The notes under the pieces: generated by a model | Databases searched by the model: none | Seen by the model: only the letters and a program-made list of their open reading frames with translations | What the model was told of the DNA's origin: nothing | Program-made: the position numbers and the translations under genes | Origin: Pseudeuparius sepicola | Taxonomy: Eukaryota > Arthropoda > Insecta > Coleoptera > Anthribidae | Direction: 5' to 3' | DNA length: 64,000 bases | NCBI GenBank assembly: GCA_963920635.1 | Contig: OY987301.1 | Span: 46,909,820 to 46,973,819, forward strand | In this document: piece by piece, positions 1-11,467 of the stretch | Numbering within the stretch: the first letter of the stretch is position 1 | Layout: the number at the start of each line of letters is the position of its first letter

Positions 1-534
1 ATAACGTTATTTTTGGGTCCCCAAGAATTTTTTTTCTATCGTCTGTGACTTCACAGAATCCAATTTTATCCGTTAGATTGGATCTTGCCCTATCAGACGC
101 CCTCATGCATAAATGCATACTTTTGCCAAATATTGTACCATAAAAACGACGAGGCCAAGTGTTATATTTTATATGCTTCGTCTTCGCGGAGGCGTTGCTA
201 TGTATTTTCATTTTAATGGAGTTATGGAAAGCCTGGAGTTATGGAAAGCCTGGAGAAGACGATAAAATAAAATATACCATCCCTAAATAGGTATAGCAAT
301 CGACGTGGTGGTGGAGGTTTATAAATGAGCATTGACAAGCGAAAAATGAATATGGAAAAAGCTCCGTCACAACGGGGATAAAATTCGGTTTTATAAAATA
401 TAAATCGTCATGTTGGGGAATACATAATTATGTTGCCCAAATATTTAAGGGCAGAATATCGGAGCTTAAAGAACAAAGGCAACTATCTGCTTAAATGTAA
501 TGACAGCTTTTATTTTAGTTTCTTACATTGAGTC
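1..534. other. No gene recognised; short tandem duplication
   Basis: No open frame of note. A 17-bp unit starting GGAGTTATGG is present twice in direct succession at 218-251. The stretch lies directly upstream of LINE remnant sequence and may be its eroded continuation, but I could not read conserved RT motifs here. Confidence 0.4.
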
Positions 535-1466
535 AGGTTTATCAATGAAATTGTTTTATCCAAACTTTGGTATTTGGCCCAAATATTAACCGTTCCACAC
601 AAAGTGGCACAAAAAATTAAAATGTTAACGGGAAAATTTATCTGGTCAGGAAACCTTTTTAGAGTGTCAAGAGATCAGCTCTACCTCAAAAAAAAAATAA
701 AGGTGGTTTAAACCTGGTTAATATCGGAATGAAGGCGCTGGCTCTTTTTATAAAGACCCAGGCACAATCGTGGTCTCGCGTAAAAAACAAAATAACGTAC
801 AAGTCAATGTTAAATAATATTTTTGAAAATGGTAACAACTCAACCGTAAACTCGCATTATAAAAAAATAGTATCAGAAATCAATAAATACAATGTACACA
901 TAAACAGGGACGAACTACAGAAAACCAAAAACTTGTACGGTCACCTCTTAGAAAAAATAGAAAAAACCCCACATATCGAAATTAAATATCCAAATTTTAA
1001 TTGGAAATATGTCTGGAAGAGTATATTAACTAACACTAATATATCGTCAGGATGGCGTTCATCGGTCTATAAAGCCGTGAATGAAAGCTACCCGGTTGAA
1101 AAAAAATTAAAAGAATGTAAAATGGTCAATACGGATATATGTAATAAGTGTAATGAAACAGACGACCTTGAACATAGAGTGAAAAAATGTGGATATGCAA
1201 AAGAAGTATGGGAATGGGTGGAAAGTAAACTTAAGGATAAGTTTAAAATAGAAATAAAAGGATACAGTAATTTAAGGGATATTGTTTAAAGAAAAATCGA
1301 GAAAAAAGAGAAACAAAATGTTTGGTTATGGTTTTTGTGTAGTGCGATATACTTTAATTTGGAATGTAAAGGCAGTAAGGAACAGTTTATTCAGATGCTA
1401 AGACAAGACAGACTTGAAAAAATCCGTAAGGAACAGATAGGGAACCTATCTGTGATAACTAACTAG
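535..1466 (+). pseudogene. LINE ORF2 remnant (RT C-terminal part with zf-RVT)
   Basis: This is the C-terminal part of a non-LTR retrotransposon reverse transcriptase. From about 535 one frame reads SKLWYLAQIL, then FIWSG and RDQLYL (to about 690). A shift inside the A-run near 688-699 moves into the frame GGLNLVNIGMKALAL, which is open from 729 to 1289. The zinc-binding region at about 1141-1193 shows C-x2-C-x7-H-x4-C, the usual RVT-associated zinc finger. The TAA at 1287-1289 is internal: the same frame runs on, rich in Lys/Glu, to TAG at 1464-1466. Polymerase motifs (FADD/YADD box, endonuclease) are absent, so the copy is 5' truncated and dead. The GGLNL...KALAL pattern suggests an L1/Tx1- or Jockey-type LINE; the clade is not resolved. 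Confidence 0.75.
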
Positions 1467-2504
1467 TAGCATGTAAGATTAGTTTAAGTATGAAGCACTT
1501 TGTAAATTATAAAAAGTAAAAATAAAGGTTTAAAAAAAATTAGGTAGGTACCTCGAATAAATATAACATAACATAAATTAGAAAAGTTTAAATTCCTTTT
1601 AGTTTCCGTTAACTTTCGAGTAGTTTTGCTATCGTCTATGTTTAGAGAAAGATATTAAGAACTTCCTTTATTTGACATCAAATTCTACGTCAGGTAGAAA
1701 TTTCAGAAGCTATTTGCGGGGCAGATTTAGCAAGTTTGAATCAATCAGATTTGTACAAATTGCGCCAAATTTGTGTAAAATCGGGCAAGTCAAAGATTAT
1801 CGCCCATTAGGATCAGTATTCAATTATGAAACACTCTGTATAAGGTTCAAGGACTTCAGAATGATGCCCCATATCCGTAAGCTTTGGACTACTGACTCTG
1901 GGACATCCTGTGATGACTAGACACTTTTACGACTTCGTAAAACTCATAGATGAAATAAAGGGTGGGATAGATGGGAAACTCTTATACTTATTTATTGGTT
2001 TAAAGGGTGCCCGTAGCTGGTAAATATGTGCTACTGAAACACAGCAAGGCGAAGGGCAACCATATGGAGAGTTCCTGCGCTTCTTCTGGAATCTTATATT
2101 AGTGCTTCTCCCGGACCAAATAAACTAGATCTTCTCGATTCACTTCCATTTAATTTGACAATATTTTCGTTTTTGAAAATAATCGGCCTTGTCTCGCATT
2201 TTTTAGTGCATCAAACAGTATTTTCAAAATAAAGCGAAAAAATATATTTTTGTATTTTTTTTGCGATCGAGAAAGGGTGCAAATTTTCTAGAAGCGTGCT
2301 CCTAAAACGCCGATTGATTCGCTTTTTGTTGCCAAGGATTTGCTATATATTAAGACTATTAAGTATATCTGGTACTCACATTTTTGAGCCGACAAAAAAA
2401 TTTAATCTTATAAATCTTGGATGGATGACAAACAGCTGACTTTAATATTAGAAACGTCGCTCTCTTTCATATAAAAGTGCAGGATATGTTCTTTCTTCTT
2501 TATC
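1467..2504. other. LINE 3' tail, then unannotated DNA
   Basis: AATAAA at 1521-1526 followed by an A-run and ATAACATAACATAA (about 1558-1575) is a plausible 3' end for the LINE remnant. The rest shows no recognisable gene; an 82-codon open frame at 1672-1920 has no features I know. Confidence 0.4.
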
Positions 2505-3150
2505 GTGGGTGATGGGTGTTTCAACAAGAGCCAAAGATTTGAATTGCGCATCAGTTTGGAGGTCATGATTATCACCTGATTATGACATACCAGGACGATA
2601 CGAGACAGAATTAGTAGGTAAATATGGAGAGTTAGGTACACGATAGAACAACGCCTCCTGATTGCTAAACATTATTATCAAAATGGTGAAAGTTTGATTG
2701 CCACGATTCATAAAAGTGCGTCCAATTTTCTGTTTTCGGTTAGTGAGGTAAAATACATGACACGAGCTCGTAGAGCAAAACATCACGGCAGTTCGTGAGA
2801 GTTTGGCCAAGAATCCAGAGACGTCGATTTGTCTTTGTGCGCAAGAACTGAACATGATGTTTCATATCACTAACCGAACCAGTATTTTCGAATTTTGCGA
2901 TTATTCTTTTCACAGTAGATGAATAAGAAACATGATTTCGACCGAAAATTGGACGCTCTTTACGAATCGTGGCAATCAATATTTAACGGACAGGACTCGT
3001 TGTTCTATCCTGTAACTCTCCATGTTTACTAATTCCCAACTGTCTCCTATCGACCTGGTATGTTATAAATCATAATCATGTGACAATCATGACAGTCCAA
3101 CTGGCGCGCAATTCAAATCTTGCGCTCTTATTGAAACACCCTTAACACCC
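2505..3150. mobile_element. Palindromic DNA-transposon relic with HTH transposase pieces
   Basis: Two imperfect inverted arms, about 2510-2735 and 2945-3150, match along most of their length. Both start outward from GGGTGTTTCAA, then share AGATTTGAATTGCGC, ATACCAGG, GATAGAACAACG and TTGATTGCCACGATTC. Each arm encodes the start of the same helix-turn-helix domain facing inward: the plus strand reads IEQRLLIAKHYYQNGES from about 2645, and the minus strand reads IATIRKERPIFGRNH, then VKRIIAKFENTGSVSD (2979 down to about 2860). This pattern (RIIxKFExTGSV) is typical of the N-terminal HTH (DUF4817-like) of insect Tc/mariner-related transposases. No DDE domain is left. It looks like an inverted duplication of a transposon 5' end. 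Confidence 0.6.
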
Positions 3151-3795
3151 CAAATTACTTAACTTCAACCTAGTGGAAAAGGCCTATTCAATTTATTTAT
3201 AATACAAATGAATCTCCATATGGAAATGTCATATTTTATAAGTAAAAAATGTCTACACCGGGTGAGGAAATATTTTTTCTCTCTTCGTTAATTGGTAGCC
3301 AGCTATACTGGGGAACGGCCCGAAGAGGAAGTTCCCCAGCTCGGTAAGACTTTTATGAATGAGGTTAAATATTCCCTCACCTTCCTATTTACCTAAATGG
3401 CTCGACGACGGCCATTTGTAAGCTTGGCCCGGTCCCCAACTGGAAAACGTGCAACCTGAGCCCTGGTGTCGCCCTGAAAAATTCATAAAACGGCACTAAT
3501 TACCGGGAGCGGGCGAAAATGCTCCCCCGGGCCGCCTAATCCGGGGGATAAATCATGTAGGGGCACGATTACGTCTAATGGACGGTTAATTACGCCGCCC
3601 CCGGGACTTGCATTTGCCTCAGCTCGATGCTGGAGGTGGATAACCCGCAGAATCAACTAATAGCCCAATCGCGCGGATTTGCTTGTCGATAATCAAACGA
3701 CTGGAGCAATGATACTCTATCTTCGAGGATTGATGTTCGCTTCCACTGAAACAACATCAAGTCTTGCCCAAACAGAGCCAACATGTAGCCACTTT
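3151..3795. other. No gene; GC-rich patch
   Basis: About 3440-3660 is distinctly GC-rich in AT-rich surroundings (for example CTCCCCCGGGCCGCC near 3520) without a convincing open frame or splice-flanked exon. A short inverted repeat GGGGAA...TTCCCC lies at about 3311-3336. It could be a conserved non-coding element or old repeat. Confidence 0.3.
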
Positions 3796-4013
3796 GACAT
3801 CAGGGACAGTCGCAGTGTTCTAAGTAGGTACATCGTTTTTATTAGTCGATAACCAGACAGCATTTACAGTATTACATTATCCCTTTGAATAATTTATTTT
3901 CTTGGACATCAGGGACAGTCGCAGTGTTCTAAGTAGGTACATCGTTTTTATTAGTCGATAACCAGACAGCATTTACAGTATTACATTATCCCTTTGAATC
4001 ATTTATTTTCTTT
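3796..4013. repeat. Tandem duplication, two 109-bp units
   Basis: A unit starting GACATCAGGGACAGTCGCAG occurs at 3796-3904 and again at 3905-4013. I see essentially one substitution between them (AATAATTT versus AATCATTT), so the duplication is recent or maintained. Confidence 0.95.
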
Positions 4014-4708
4014 CATTTAATTTGGCAAAGAAATAACTTTTGATGGGAAAGCCAGGAACCTACTGAAGATGTGTTTGTGCTAGACTTGTTTCATCGCCCA
4101 AGACTTCATTGTGGAAATCTATGCTCGAGAGTCACTGGGAAACTTAAATCAAGTATTGTTCGACAGAGGAGACATGAGGAGCGACGTAGGGGGGAGGTAA
4201 TAGAGTACTCTAAGTTATCATTACAATAAAGTATAGATTTATTTTATATTCATAATAATTTAGGAAATTCGGAGCATAATATTTATGAAGTGCGTTATAT
4301 GCGCGATGCAGTATACCTATTGAAAATTCAAATTACAATCTATCATTAATTTTAAAAAGGCAAATGATTAAATAATTTAATTTTCCTAAATAGGCCAACT
4401 GACGCAAGCTGGCCGGCTCGCACCTAAACCAAATGGCAATACATCATTCAAGATGACAGCTTTAAGAGGGGGTATGTGCGGAGTTAGGGCGGGGCCTAAA
4501 AAACATTTTACCAACAGTGTATACAAAATCGTTTGTTGCTCCATTATATAAATGCTTTCTAATTTCTTCATATGCACAATTATAATAAAGACAAACAAAC
4601 ATAAATACATCTAAATTAAGAGGTTATCTCATCATCAGTATACAGTATGTCCACATTTGCTTGTGAACACTCAAGAAATCTATAAAGAACGGAGAAAGCT
4701 CGGCAATG
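4014..4708. other. No gene recognised
   Basis: AT-rich DNA with no coding signal that I can support. The minus-strand open frame at 4386-4610 is low complexity at its start and has no known motif. Confidence 0.4.
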
Positions 4709-4710
4709 TA

Positions 4711-5174
4711 CAGGATGTCCCAATAAGGACTCCCGTCGCCGATATCTCCGGAACAAAAAGATATATTTTAATTCTGCAAACGCCGTTTGCTAGCACGTGA
4801 AGAGGGCTTTATTCTTAACTGATGAGCGTTCATTTTGATATTGGCGTATAGATGGCGCTGCGGTGCAAAGAAACTTTTCGATCTTAGAAACGTTGGAGCG
4901 TAACGCATTTGAAAGACTGGGTAATTTGGAGAAACTTTTGTTCTATGGACTATTTTCCTACTGTTACTAGTTTCTGAGATAACCGCTCTAAAATGTCATT
5001 TACACAAAATGAGCTAACTCGCTTAAAATTAACTTTAGAGGAAAAAGTTATTAAAAATATCTTTGTAGTTCACTAGTACGAAGAAAATAGCGGCACGTGT
5101 CAAATTATTACAAATCCGGTTTGACCGGAAGTACCGGAAGTGATCCATTTTTTCAGTTTAAAATGAACATACTG
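4711..5174 (+). mobile_element. Miniature inverted-repeat element, copy A
   Basis: The ends read TA-CAGGATGTCCC and GAACATACTG-TA, so short imperfect terminal repeats are flanked by the dinucleotide TA, as in Tc1/mariner-type insertions. The whole 464 bp matches the segment 10230-10691 in reverse orientation, including GTCGCCGATATCTCCGGAAC and CATTTACACAAAATGAGC. No coding capacity. Confidence 0.75.
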
Positions 5175-5318
5175 TATAATTTATCCCGCAAAAGTGAAAA
5201 AAGGTAATTTCCAGTGTCATATAATAACAATAACACAATGTATATACATATCTAGACAACAACAATTTGGCTGAATTTATTTTTATTAACCGAAGGTGGC
5301 TCCTGTCTCTGTCCATTG

Positions 5319-5346
5319 TTTAAACATAAACATAAACATAAACATG
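5319..5346 (-). repeat. LINE 3' tail of short tandem units
   Basis: Read on the minus strand, the LINE between 5.3 and 9.8 kb ends in about four TGTTTA/TTTATG units. Short-unit 3' tails instead of poly(A) are a known property of CR1-like and related LINEs. This marks the 3' boundary of the element. Confidence 0.65.
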
Positions 5347-5884
5347 ATTTATTCAATAGTTTAGCAGTTACAATGTGTTTTATGAAATCCATACATTAGG
5401 TACTTAAAAAAAAGAATTTCCATTTAAGTTAGTGATAAAAATAAGACTTATACAATAATATAAAAATAGTATAATGTATAATATAATAAATAATTTACTA
5501 ACATCTACTTATTACTACAGATTTCAAATCCTGGAGAAAGGGCATTGCCTAAGACATAAAAGGTGTACCCTTTACGGCTTGTTTGCTAACGCCCCTTCAG
5601 AAGTAAACGAGTGAAAAGCCAAAACCTAAACCTAAAATCTTCTTTTACTAGAATATACAAGAAAAGCCTATGTTCCATAAATATATAAAGTAATTAAAGT
5701 TGCAGTTCAGACTAACCTAGTTTTATTGAAGGGCAGAGAGAAGCGATGCACCAGGGCAAGAGGAAAGACAAAAGAAAACCATTGTTCATAAATCAATGCA
5801 CAGCGAAAGACGGCGGAGCGCAAAGTAGTTCATAAGTACTAATTAATCTATAAGTTACAAACTATAAATAAAATACCGGTGGTA

Positions 5885-8800
5885 TCAGGTAAATACATTG
5901 AGAAAGTAGGTAGGATTATTTAGAAGGAATGTCCTAATCTTGTTTTTAAACTTTTTTTTATTATGTTTTAATTCCTTGAGTTCATTTGGTAGTTTATTAA
6001 ATAGTATGGGACCAAAGTATGTTACAAACCGTTGGCAGAATGAAGTTGACACAAATGGAATAACAACACTTTCTTGAGCCGAGATCCTAGTTAAATAGTT
6101 ATGTTTTTCTGATATAGCAAATTCTAGTTTTAAAGTGAAATTTAATGCGCAGTATATATACAAGTTTCTTATATTTAATATATTATTTTCGGAAAACAAG
6201 AGGTTAGTGGAATATCTAAAGTCCTTATTCAATGGGATTTTTAAGACTGCATTTTGACAAACGGAAAGTTTCCTTAGATTAGAATTATACAGGCCACCCC
6301 AAACAATAATACAGTATCTAAGCATTGACTCCACTAATGAACTATATAAAATAAGTAACATTTTTTTTATTAAAAATTTCACGTAATTGGAAAAATTTGT
6401 AGAATATGTTTCTGAGTTTTTTATTTAAATAAGTGACATGTTCATCCCATTTTAAATGTTTATCTAATTTAATTCCAAGGTATTTGATGCTATCAGAGCG
6501 AATAATTTTATTACAGTTACATATAGAATTATTATTACATTTTTCCGAGTGAATTTGAATATAGTTTTTATAGGGTTGGTCTGATATTGTAGGCGAAAAG
6601 GTAATGAAAAATGTTTTTGAAAAATTAAGACTTAGTAGGTTTCTGTCTAGCCACCGGTGCACGCTGCCAAGACCCACTCCAGCCATTTGATAAGTTTCTT
6701 CCCAAGTTTTACCAGAAAAAAGAAGTGCAGTGTCATCTGCATAAGAAACGACGCTACAGTTGTGAGAGATGTTTCCAATATTATTTATATATATGAAGAA
6801 CACTCTACTCTTTTGAATGCACTTATTGATTCATTTATCTTAACAGCCTGAATTCTGTTTTTTAAGTAGTTTTTTATTAAATTAAGAGGTCCATTTCGAA
6901 TTCCATGTTCTTCAAGTCGCTCGGATAAAATGTTATGCGAGACGGTGTCGAAGGCCTTAGAGAGATCCACAAAAATAGCCAAGTTCTTTTGTTTATTTTG
7001 ATAGTTTAAATTAACGTTATTTACTAGATCATAAATTGCATCTTCTGTGCTTTTCTGATTTCGGAATCCATACTGTTTATGATAAAGTAGGTTGTAAGTT
7101 TCTAAAAAATTAACCAACCTCTCCTTTAAACATTTTTCGAAAATTTTTGCAAAGTTGTTTATTACAGATATAGGCCTGTAGTTGTTGATATCTTGCTTAT
7201 TTCCAGACTTAAAAATAGGTGTTACAATGGCCGTTTTCTAGTCAGATGGTACATCAAAAGATGCAAAAGATAAATTAATTATGTGTGTTAGGGGCTTTAA
7301 GATATGAAGATGAATATTCTTTATAAGGATGGATGAAATTTTATCTTGCCCAGGTGATGAATAATTTTTTAATGTATGAATATGTTTAATAATTTCGCTT
7401 TCATTTACAGGCTTCAAAAACAGAGAATGATTACTATGTATATTACGTTCATTTTGTATAGTAATATTATGTTTTGGTATTTTATTTTGAATACTTTTGC
7501 CGATATTTATAAAAAAGTTATTAAAATGCTCAGATATTTCCGTTTCGTTGCTGACCGTTTTTTCTTCAATATTTAATCTGAAACTATTGTACCGATTTTT
7601 TGTAGAGTTTGTGACTTCATTTATGATGTTCCAAATTCTTTTATAGTCGTTTTTGCAGTTAGATATTTGAGCTTTATAATAATTAATTTTAGCAATTTTC
7701 ACGATTTTATTTAAAGAATTTCTATATTTTTTATACTTATTTATATTTTCTAATGAGTTGTCTACACGTAAATTTCGTTTCATTTCATCACGTTCATTAA
7801 TTGACATAATAATACCATGGGTAATCCAGGGTTTTCTCTTTCTAATCTTACTATTTATTTTGGTTGTATTGGTATTTACACTTATGTGGGACAGGAGTAT
7901 ATCTTTAAAAAGCATGTATGCTTCCTCTACATTAGAACAGGAAATTACACCCTCCCAATTTTCATTCTCCAATTGCCTGTTTAGTGTTTTATAGTTAATG
8001 TTCTTTTTTCCCATTATTATGCTATGGTTATTTTTATTATTATTACAATTTTCAATAGATAAACCGACAAAATAGTGATCTGTCAACGAGCTTCTTAGGA
8101 CAAAAGATTTTAGGTTTTCCTTCTCAGAATGAACATTCTTCCTTTTTAAAAATATATGGTCTATACAGGAAGAGGAATTAGCAGACTCTCTAGTTGGTGT
8201 ATTAATACATGATATGAACCCACTTTGCGCTAAAATATTTAAGTAATGAATTACACTGTAATCAGTTTCATTGGATATATCGATGTTTAAATCTCCCACA
8301 AATATCTCAGTACAATAAAAATGCAGTTCAGAAAAAAAAATTCAAGATCCTTTAAAAAAAATTCCAAATTTGTCGAAGGGGGGCGATATACCCCGATTAC
8401 GCCATAATATGTGTTATTAATTGTAAATGTACATCTTAAAATGTTTATTTCCGTAAAGTTAATTATTTCACAATCTGCATATAAATTCCGTCGAAGGAAC
8501 ATAACCACCCCATCATTTTTATTAAATTTGGAGTTACTATAAAATGTGTCAAAATTAGGAATTGAAAATCTTGAAAGGTTTTCTATTACAAAAGTCTCAG
8601 ACAAAACTAAAACATCGGTCTCTTCTAAATTTAATTCATTTAAATAAATTATAAGTTCGTCAAAATTTTTTTGCAGACTTCTAATGTATAAGTGAAGAAT
8701 ATTAAATTTCCTACCTGCACTAAGTATTTCATTTATCTCACCACACTCATCCACCATCATTGTCCCCAGGCCACCGCATCTCTCCACCTCATCATTATAG

Positions 8801-8886
8801 TCCAAAAAATTAGACATATTGAAAATACAGAAAATCAGATTCTGCTGTAAAGAAAAGAAATGAAAAATCACAAAAAGGAGATACAC
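5885..8886 (-). pseudogene. LINE ORF2: AP endonuclease plus reverse transcriptase, broken
   Basis: Order on the minus strand is endonuclease, then RT, then C-terminal region. Endonuclease motifs: HLYIRSL (usual Asn replaced by Tyr) and SET, YRPPST at the end of the first frame (8287), then GDLNIDIS, SCIDHIF and SLTDH in the next frame (8299-7238). A frameshift lies near 8310-8340. An in-frame TAG sits at 7238-7240, just before TAIVTPIFKSGNK and NYRPIS. RT motif A is AIFVDLSKAFDTVSH (about 6990-6940); motif C is SYADDTALL (about 6740). Between them, near 6800, the PQGSVLGP-type block is missing and the frame shifts, so an internal deletion has removed a core RT motif. The rest (6382-5885) is the family's usual thumb and C-terminal region (YCIIVWGG). 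The copy cannot make active RT. Confidence 0.85.
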
Positions 8887-9161
8887 ACAAATTAACTCTA
8901 TAATGGGGATCTTGCAACTTCAATCTAGTACAAACAAGATAAAGATAAAAAAGATAAACAGATATTAATTTAGAAAAGCTTAGGTATACAAATGAAAATA
9001 TTTTTTTTCCTTTTGCTCCAACTAGAGTAATATATAAATAAATAATTTATTGTTATTATTAATACAGTAAATACCGGGGTATGTAAACAAACATAATTAA
9101 GTTCCTTGTGATAACACCCGCAAATCATCCATATTATTAATTTTTTTCTTAGAGTCATCTA

Positions 9162-9710
9162 CTATAACATAAACATTTCCATCGAAGCAATAAACTTTTT
9201 TTTTCCAAACACCTTCACTGATTGTGCGAACAGTTTTAGTTTTTCCGGAGTCAAGTCCTCGCAAATGACAACTTTAGACCCCTTTAAGCTTCTCCTATTG
9301 TTCAAAAGTTTTCTCTTGTGTTGATATTTTTCCAGTACAACAATAATAGGGCGAATCTTTTCCTCTCTCCTGGTGCCAACCCGATATGCTTTAATAATAT
9401 CATCTTGACTTATAGGGATTTTCATGTTTTCGTTGAAAATCTTTATAGTTTTCTGCTTGACGTTTTCCTCATTTTCTTCTGGAATTCCATAAAGACAGAC
9501 GTTGTTTTGTTTCTCGTACTGCTTGCAGGCATCCAATCTTGACTCTAGGTAAACAATTTTCTTATCTTGCACTTGAATACATCGTTCCAATTCATGTATT
9601 TTTTTGGTCACCTTGGTCAAAATACGGTCGATAAAATCGTCGTCCGACAACAATTCCTTTATTATTTCTTTTACCGTGGATTTTAGGTCTTGAGTTATTT
9701 TTGGGCCCAT
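9162..9710 (-). CDS. LINE ORF1 protein (coiled coil plus RRM-like)
   Basis: This 182-residue open frame precedes ORF2 of the same LINE. Residues about 35-65 are charged with heptad spacing (KKIHELERCIQVQDKKIVYL), a likely coiled coil for trimerisation. Residues about 70-165 carry NNVCLYGIPE, IIKAYRVG, RPIIVVLEKY and LKGSKVVICEDLTPEK, the signature of the L1/Jockey-type RNA-binding domain of LINE ORF1 proteins. Such proteins bind the element RNA and act in the RNP with ORF2p. The start Met was chosen because no upstream in-frame Met is available and the N-terminus is complete for the family. No CCHC knuckles are present and the protein is short, so a C-terminal loss is possible. Expression is doubtful because ORF2 is dead. 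Confidence 0.75.
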   Translation of the reverse strand: MGPKITQDLKSTVKEIIKELLSDDDFIDRILTKVTKKIHELERCIQVQDKKIVYLESRLDACKQYEKQNNVCLYGIPEENEENVKQKTIKIFNENMKIPISQDDIIKAYRVGTRREEKIRPIIVVLEKYQHKRKLLNNRRSLKGSKVVICEDLTPEKLKLFAQSVKVFGKKKFIASMEMFML

Positions 9711-9850
9711 TTTGAGAACTAGGTATGTTGCACTATACTAAATACTAGTTTTAGCACTTTTTTAAAAATAAATTCCCAGGTGATTTACCGCAGTTTTTAA
9801 CGTTTTAACAGGAGCGCAAAATAACGTGACTATTCACATCGCGCCATGAC

Positions 9851-10229
9851 ACCCGAACATATTTGTTTGAATATGATATTTAGCTTCAAACGCTCAGGTA
9901 ATAATTCTCTACCTCTACCGTTGTCAATTTGTTTCTTGCCTAATTAGTTTATAAATTTTTAATAATGGTAGTTAATCATAGTAATGAGGATAAATTAAAG
10001 TATGGTATTAGATTTTGGAGAAAGCGATAAAAACATTGCTGTAGCCGCTCGTATTTAGGTTTGGAAATAATTTTGAACATATTTATTGTAAACATACCTA
10101 CATGTTTAATTTCTATGTCACCTTTGGTTAATAAAAATAAATTCAACCTAATTGTCGTTGTTTACATGTACCTACAAGGTGTTATTGTTATTAGGTATGA
10201 TTTTTTTCCAATTTTGACTGAAAATTGTA
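9851..10229. other. No gene recognised
   Basis: AT-rich DNA between the LINE 5' end and miniature element copy B. No motif found. Confidence 0.4.
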
Positions 10230-10691
10230 CAGTATGTTCATTTTGAACTGAAAAATGGGTCATTCCGGTAGTTCCGGTCAAACCGGATGTGTAATAATTT
10301 GACACGTGCCGCTATTTTCTTCGTCTTAGTGCACTACAGAGATATTTTTAATAACTTTTTCCTCTAAAGTTAATTTTAAGCGAGTTAGCTCATTTTGTGT
10401 AAATGACATTGTAGAGCGGTTATCTCAGAAACTAGTAACAGTAGGAAAGTAGGCCATAGAACAAAAGTTTCTCCAAATTACCCAGTCTTTCAGATGCGCT
10501 ACGTTCCAACGTTCCTAGGATCGAAAAGTTTCTTTACACTGCAGCGCCATCTATACGCCAATATCAAAATCAACGCTTATCAGTTTAGAATGAAGCCCTC
10601 TTCACATGCTAGCGAACGGCGTTTGCAGAAATAAAATTTCTCTTTTTGTTCCGGAGATATCGGCGACGGGAGTCCTTATTGTGACACCCTG
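10230..10691 (-). mobile_element. Miniature inverted-repeat element, copy B
   Basis: The reverse complement matches copy A (4711-5174) from end to end. Flanks are TA at 10228-10229 and 10692-10693; the outer end reads CAGGGTGTCAC on the minus strand. Shared internal blocks include the ATCTCCGGAAC-like segment near 10650 and AAATGACAT near 10400. Confidence 0.75.
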
Positions 10692-10789
10692 TATATATTT
10701 AGATTGACCTAAGGGAATATATCTCACAGACAGTACTATTTTTTCGATTGAGTGATTATACATACCACGTGATGTTTTAAAATGGTTAA

Positions 10790-11290
10790 TTTTTACGATA
10801 CCATATTGGGGATTTTTTTATTAAAAATCTCACCCCATGGCATTATTTGGCGTTACTTCACACCACTGTATACAAATTTCACGAAAAAACCGATCGGTTT
10901 TCTTCTCAAAAAGGTTTCATTACAACAGAAACTGTCGCCCAAGCCAAGCAAAAAAATAATACGGAATTTCATAATTCCCTTAGGTAGCTTGATTTTTCCA
11001 ATAATTATTTTTTCATGTTTTCTGCTGTAAGTTTTATTACAAACAGTTTTCAATCGATCAAATCTTGAAATTTTCAGTGTGTTTTCATTTGTTTTGTCAA
11101 TGTTTCAAGGCAGACTTAAAATCGGATGCGATAGATAAACTTTTTGGCCTGGACGACACTTTCTGTTGTAATGAAACAAACCTCTATTAAAATAAAAACC
11201 GATCGGTTCTGTTTCGAGAAATTTGGTATACAGAGGTTTTAAGTAATGCCAAGTGACGCCGTGGGGCCAAATTTCTAATTAATTGTCACA
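10790..11290. repeat. Imperfect foldback repeat
   Basis: The arm at about 10815-10960 is repeated inverted at about 11130-11285. Both contain AACCGATCGGTTTT, TTTCATTACAACAGAAA and GTGTCG/CTGTCG, with loop sequence between. The two overlapping open frames on opposite strands (10782-11053) are by-products of the palindrome. A non-autonomous DNA element is likely. Confidence 0.6.
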
Positions 11291-11467
11291 GTAAAGATAT
11301 AAAACTTTACACAGTAAATACGCGCCACGCGGTCGGGTCACACGTCACACAAACTGATAAGCTCCGTCGCGCAACACGCTCGACAAACAACAACTGATGC
11401 CATGGCTTCGACTGTTTAAGATTTTATACCCATAACTGGTGAAATACCTTCCCCCTCTCATCTACCT
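11291..11467. other. No gene; short GC-rich stretch
   Basis: Contains CGCGCCACGCGGTCGGG near 11320. No coding or RNA gene signal. Confidence 0.3.

Larger units (their letters stand above)
5321..9850 (-). mobile_element. Jockey/CR1-type LINE, nearly full length, inactive
   Basis: The element reads right to left: a short 5' region (about 9850-9711), ORF1 (9710-9162), a spacer, ORF2 with endonuclease and reverse transcriptase (8886-5885), a 3' UTR of about 540 bp and the short-unit tail. Gene order, an apurinic-type endonuclease and the CR1-like tail place it in the Jockey/CR1 superfamily. The 5' boundary is approximate. The element lies between two inverted copies of one miniature element, which appear to be independent insertions. 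Confidence 0.8.

Noticed and set aside
1672..1920. 82-codon plus-strand frame
   Set aside because: No recognisable motif; length is within chance for this region.
4386..4610. 74-codon minus-strand frame with hydrophobic N-terminus
   Set aside because: No splice context or motif; AT-rich DNA often gives such hydrophobic runs.
4711..10691. One 6-kb transposon with 460-bp terminal repeats
   Set aside because: Each 460-bp unit has its own two ends with TA flanks, so two separate insertions explain it better.
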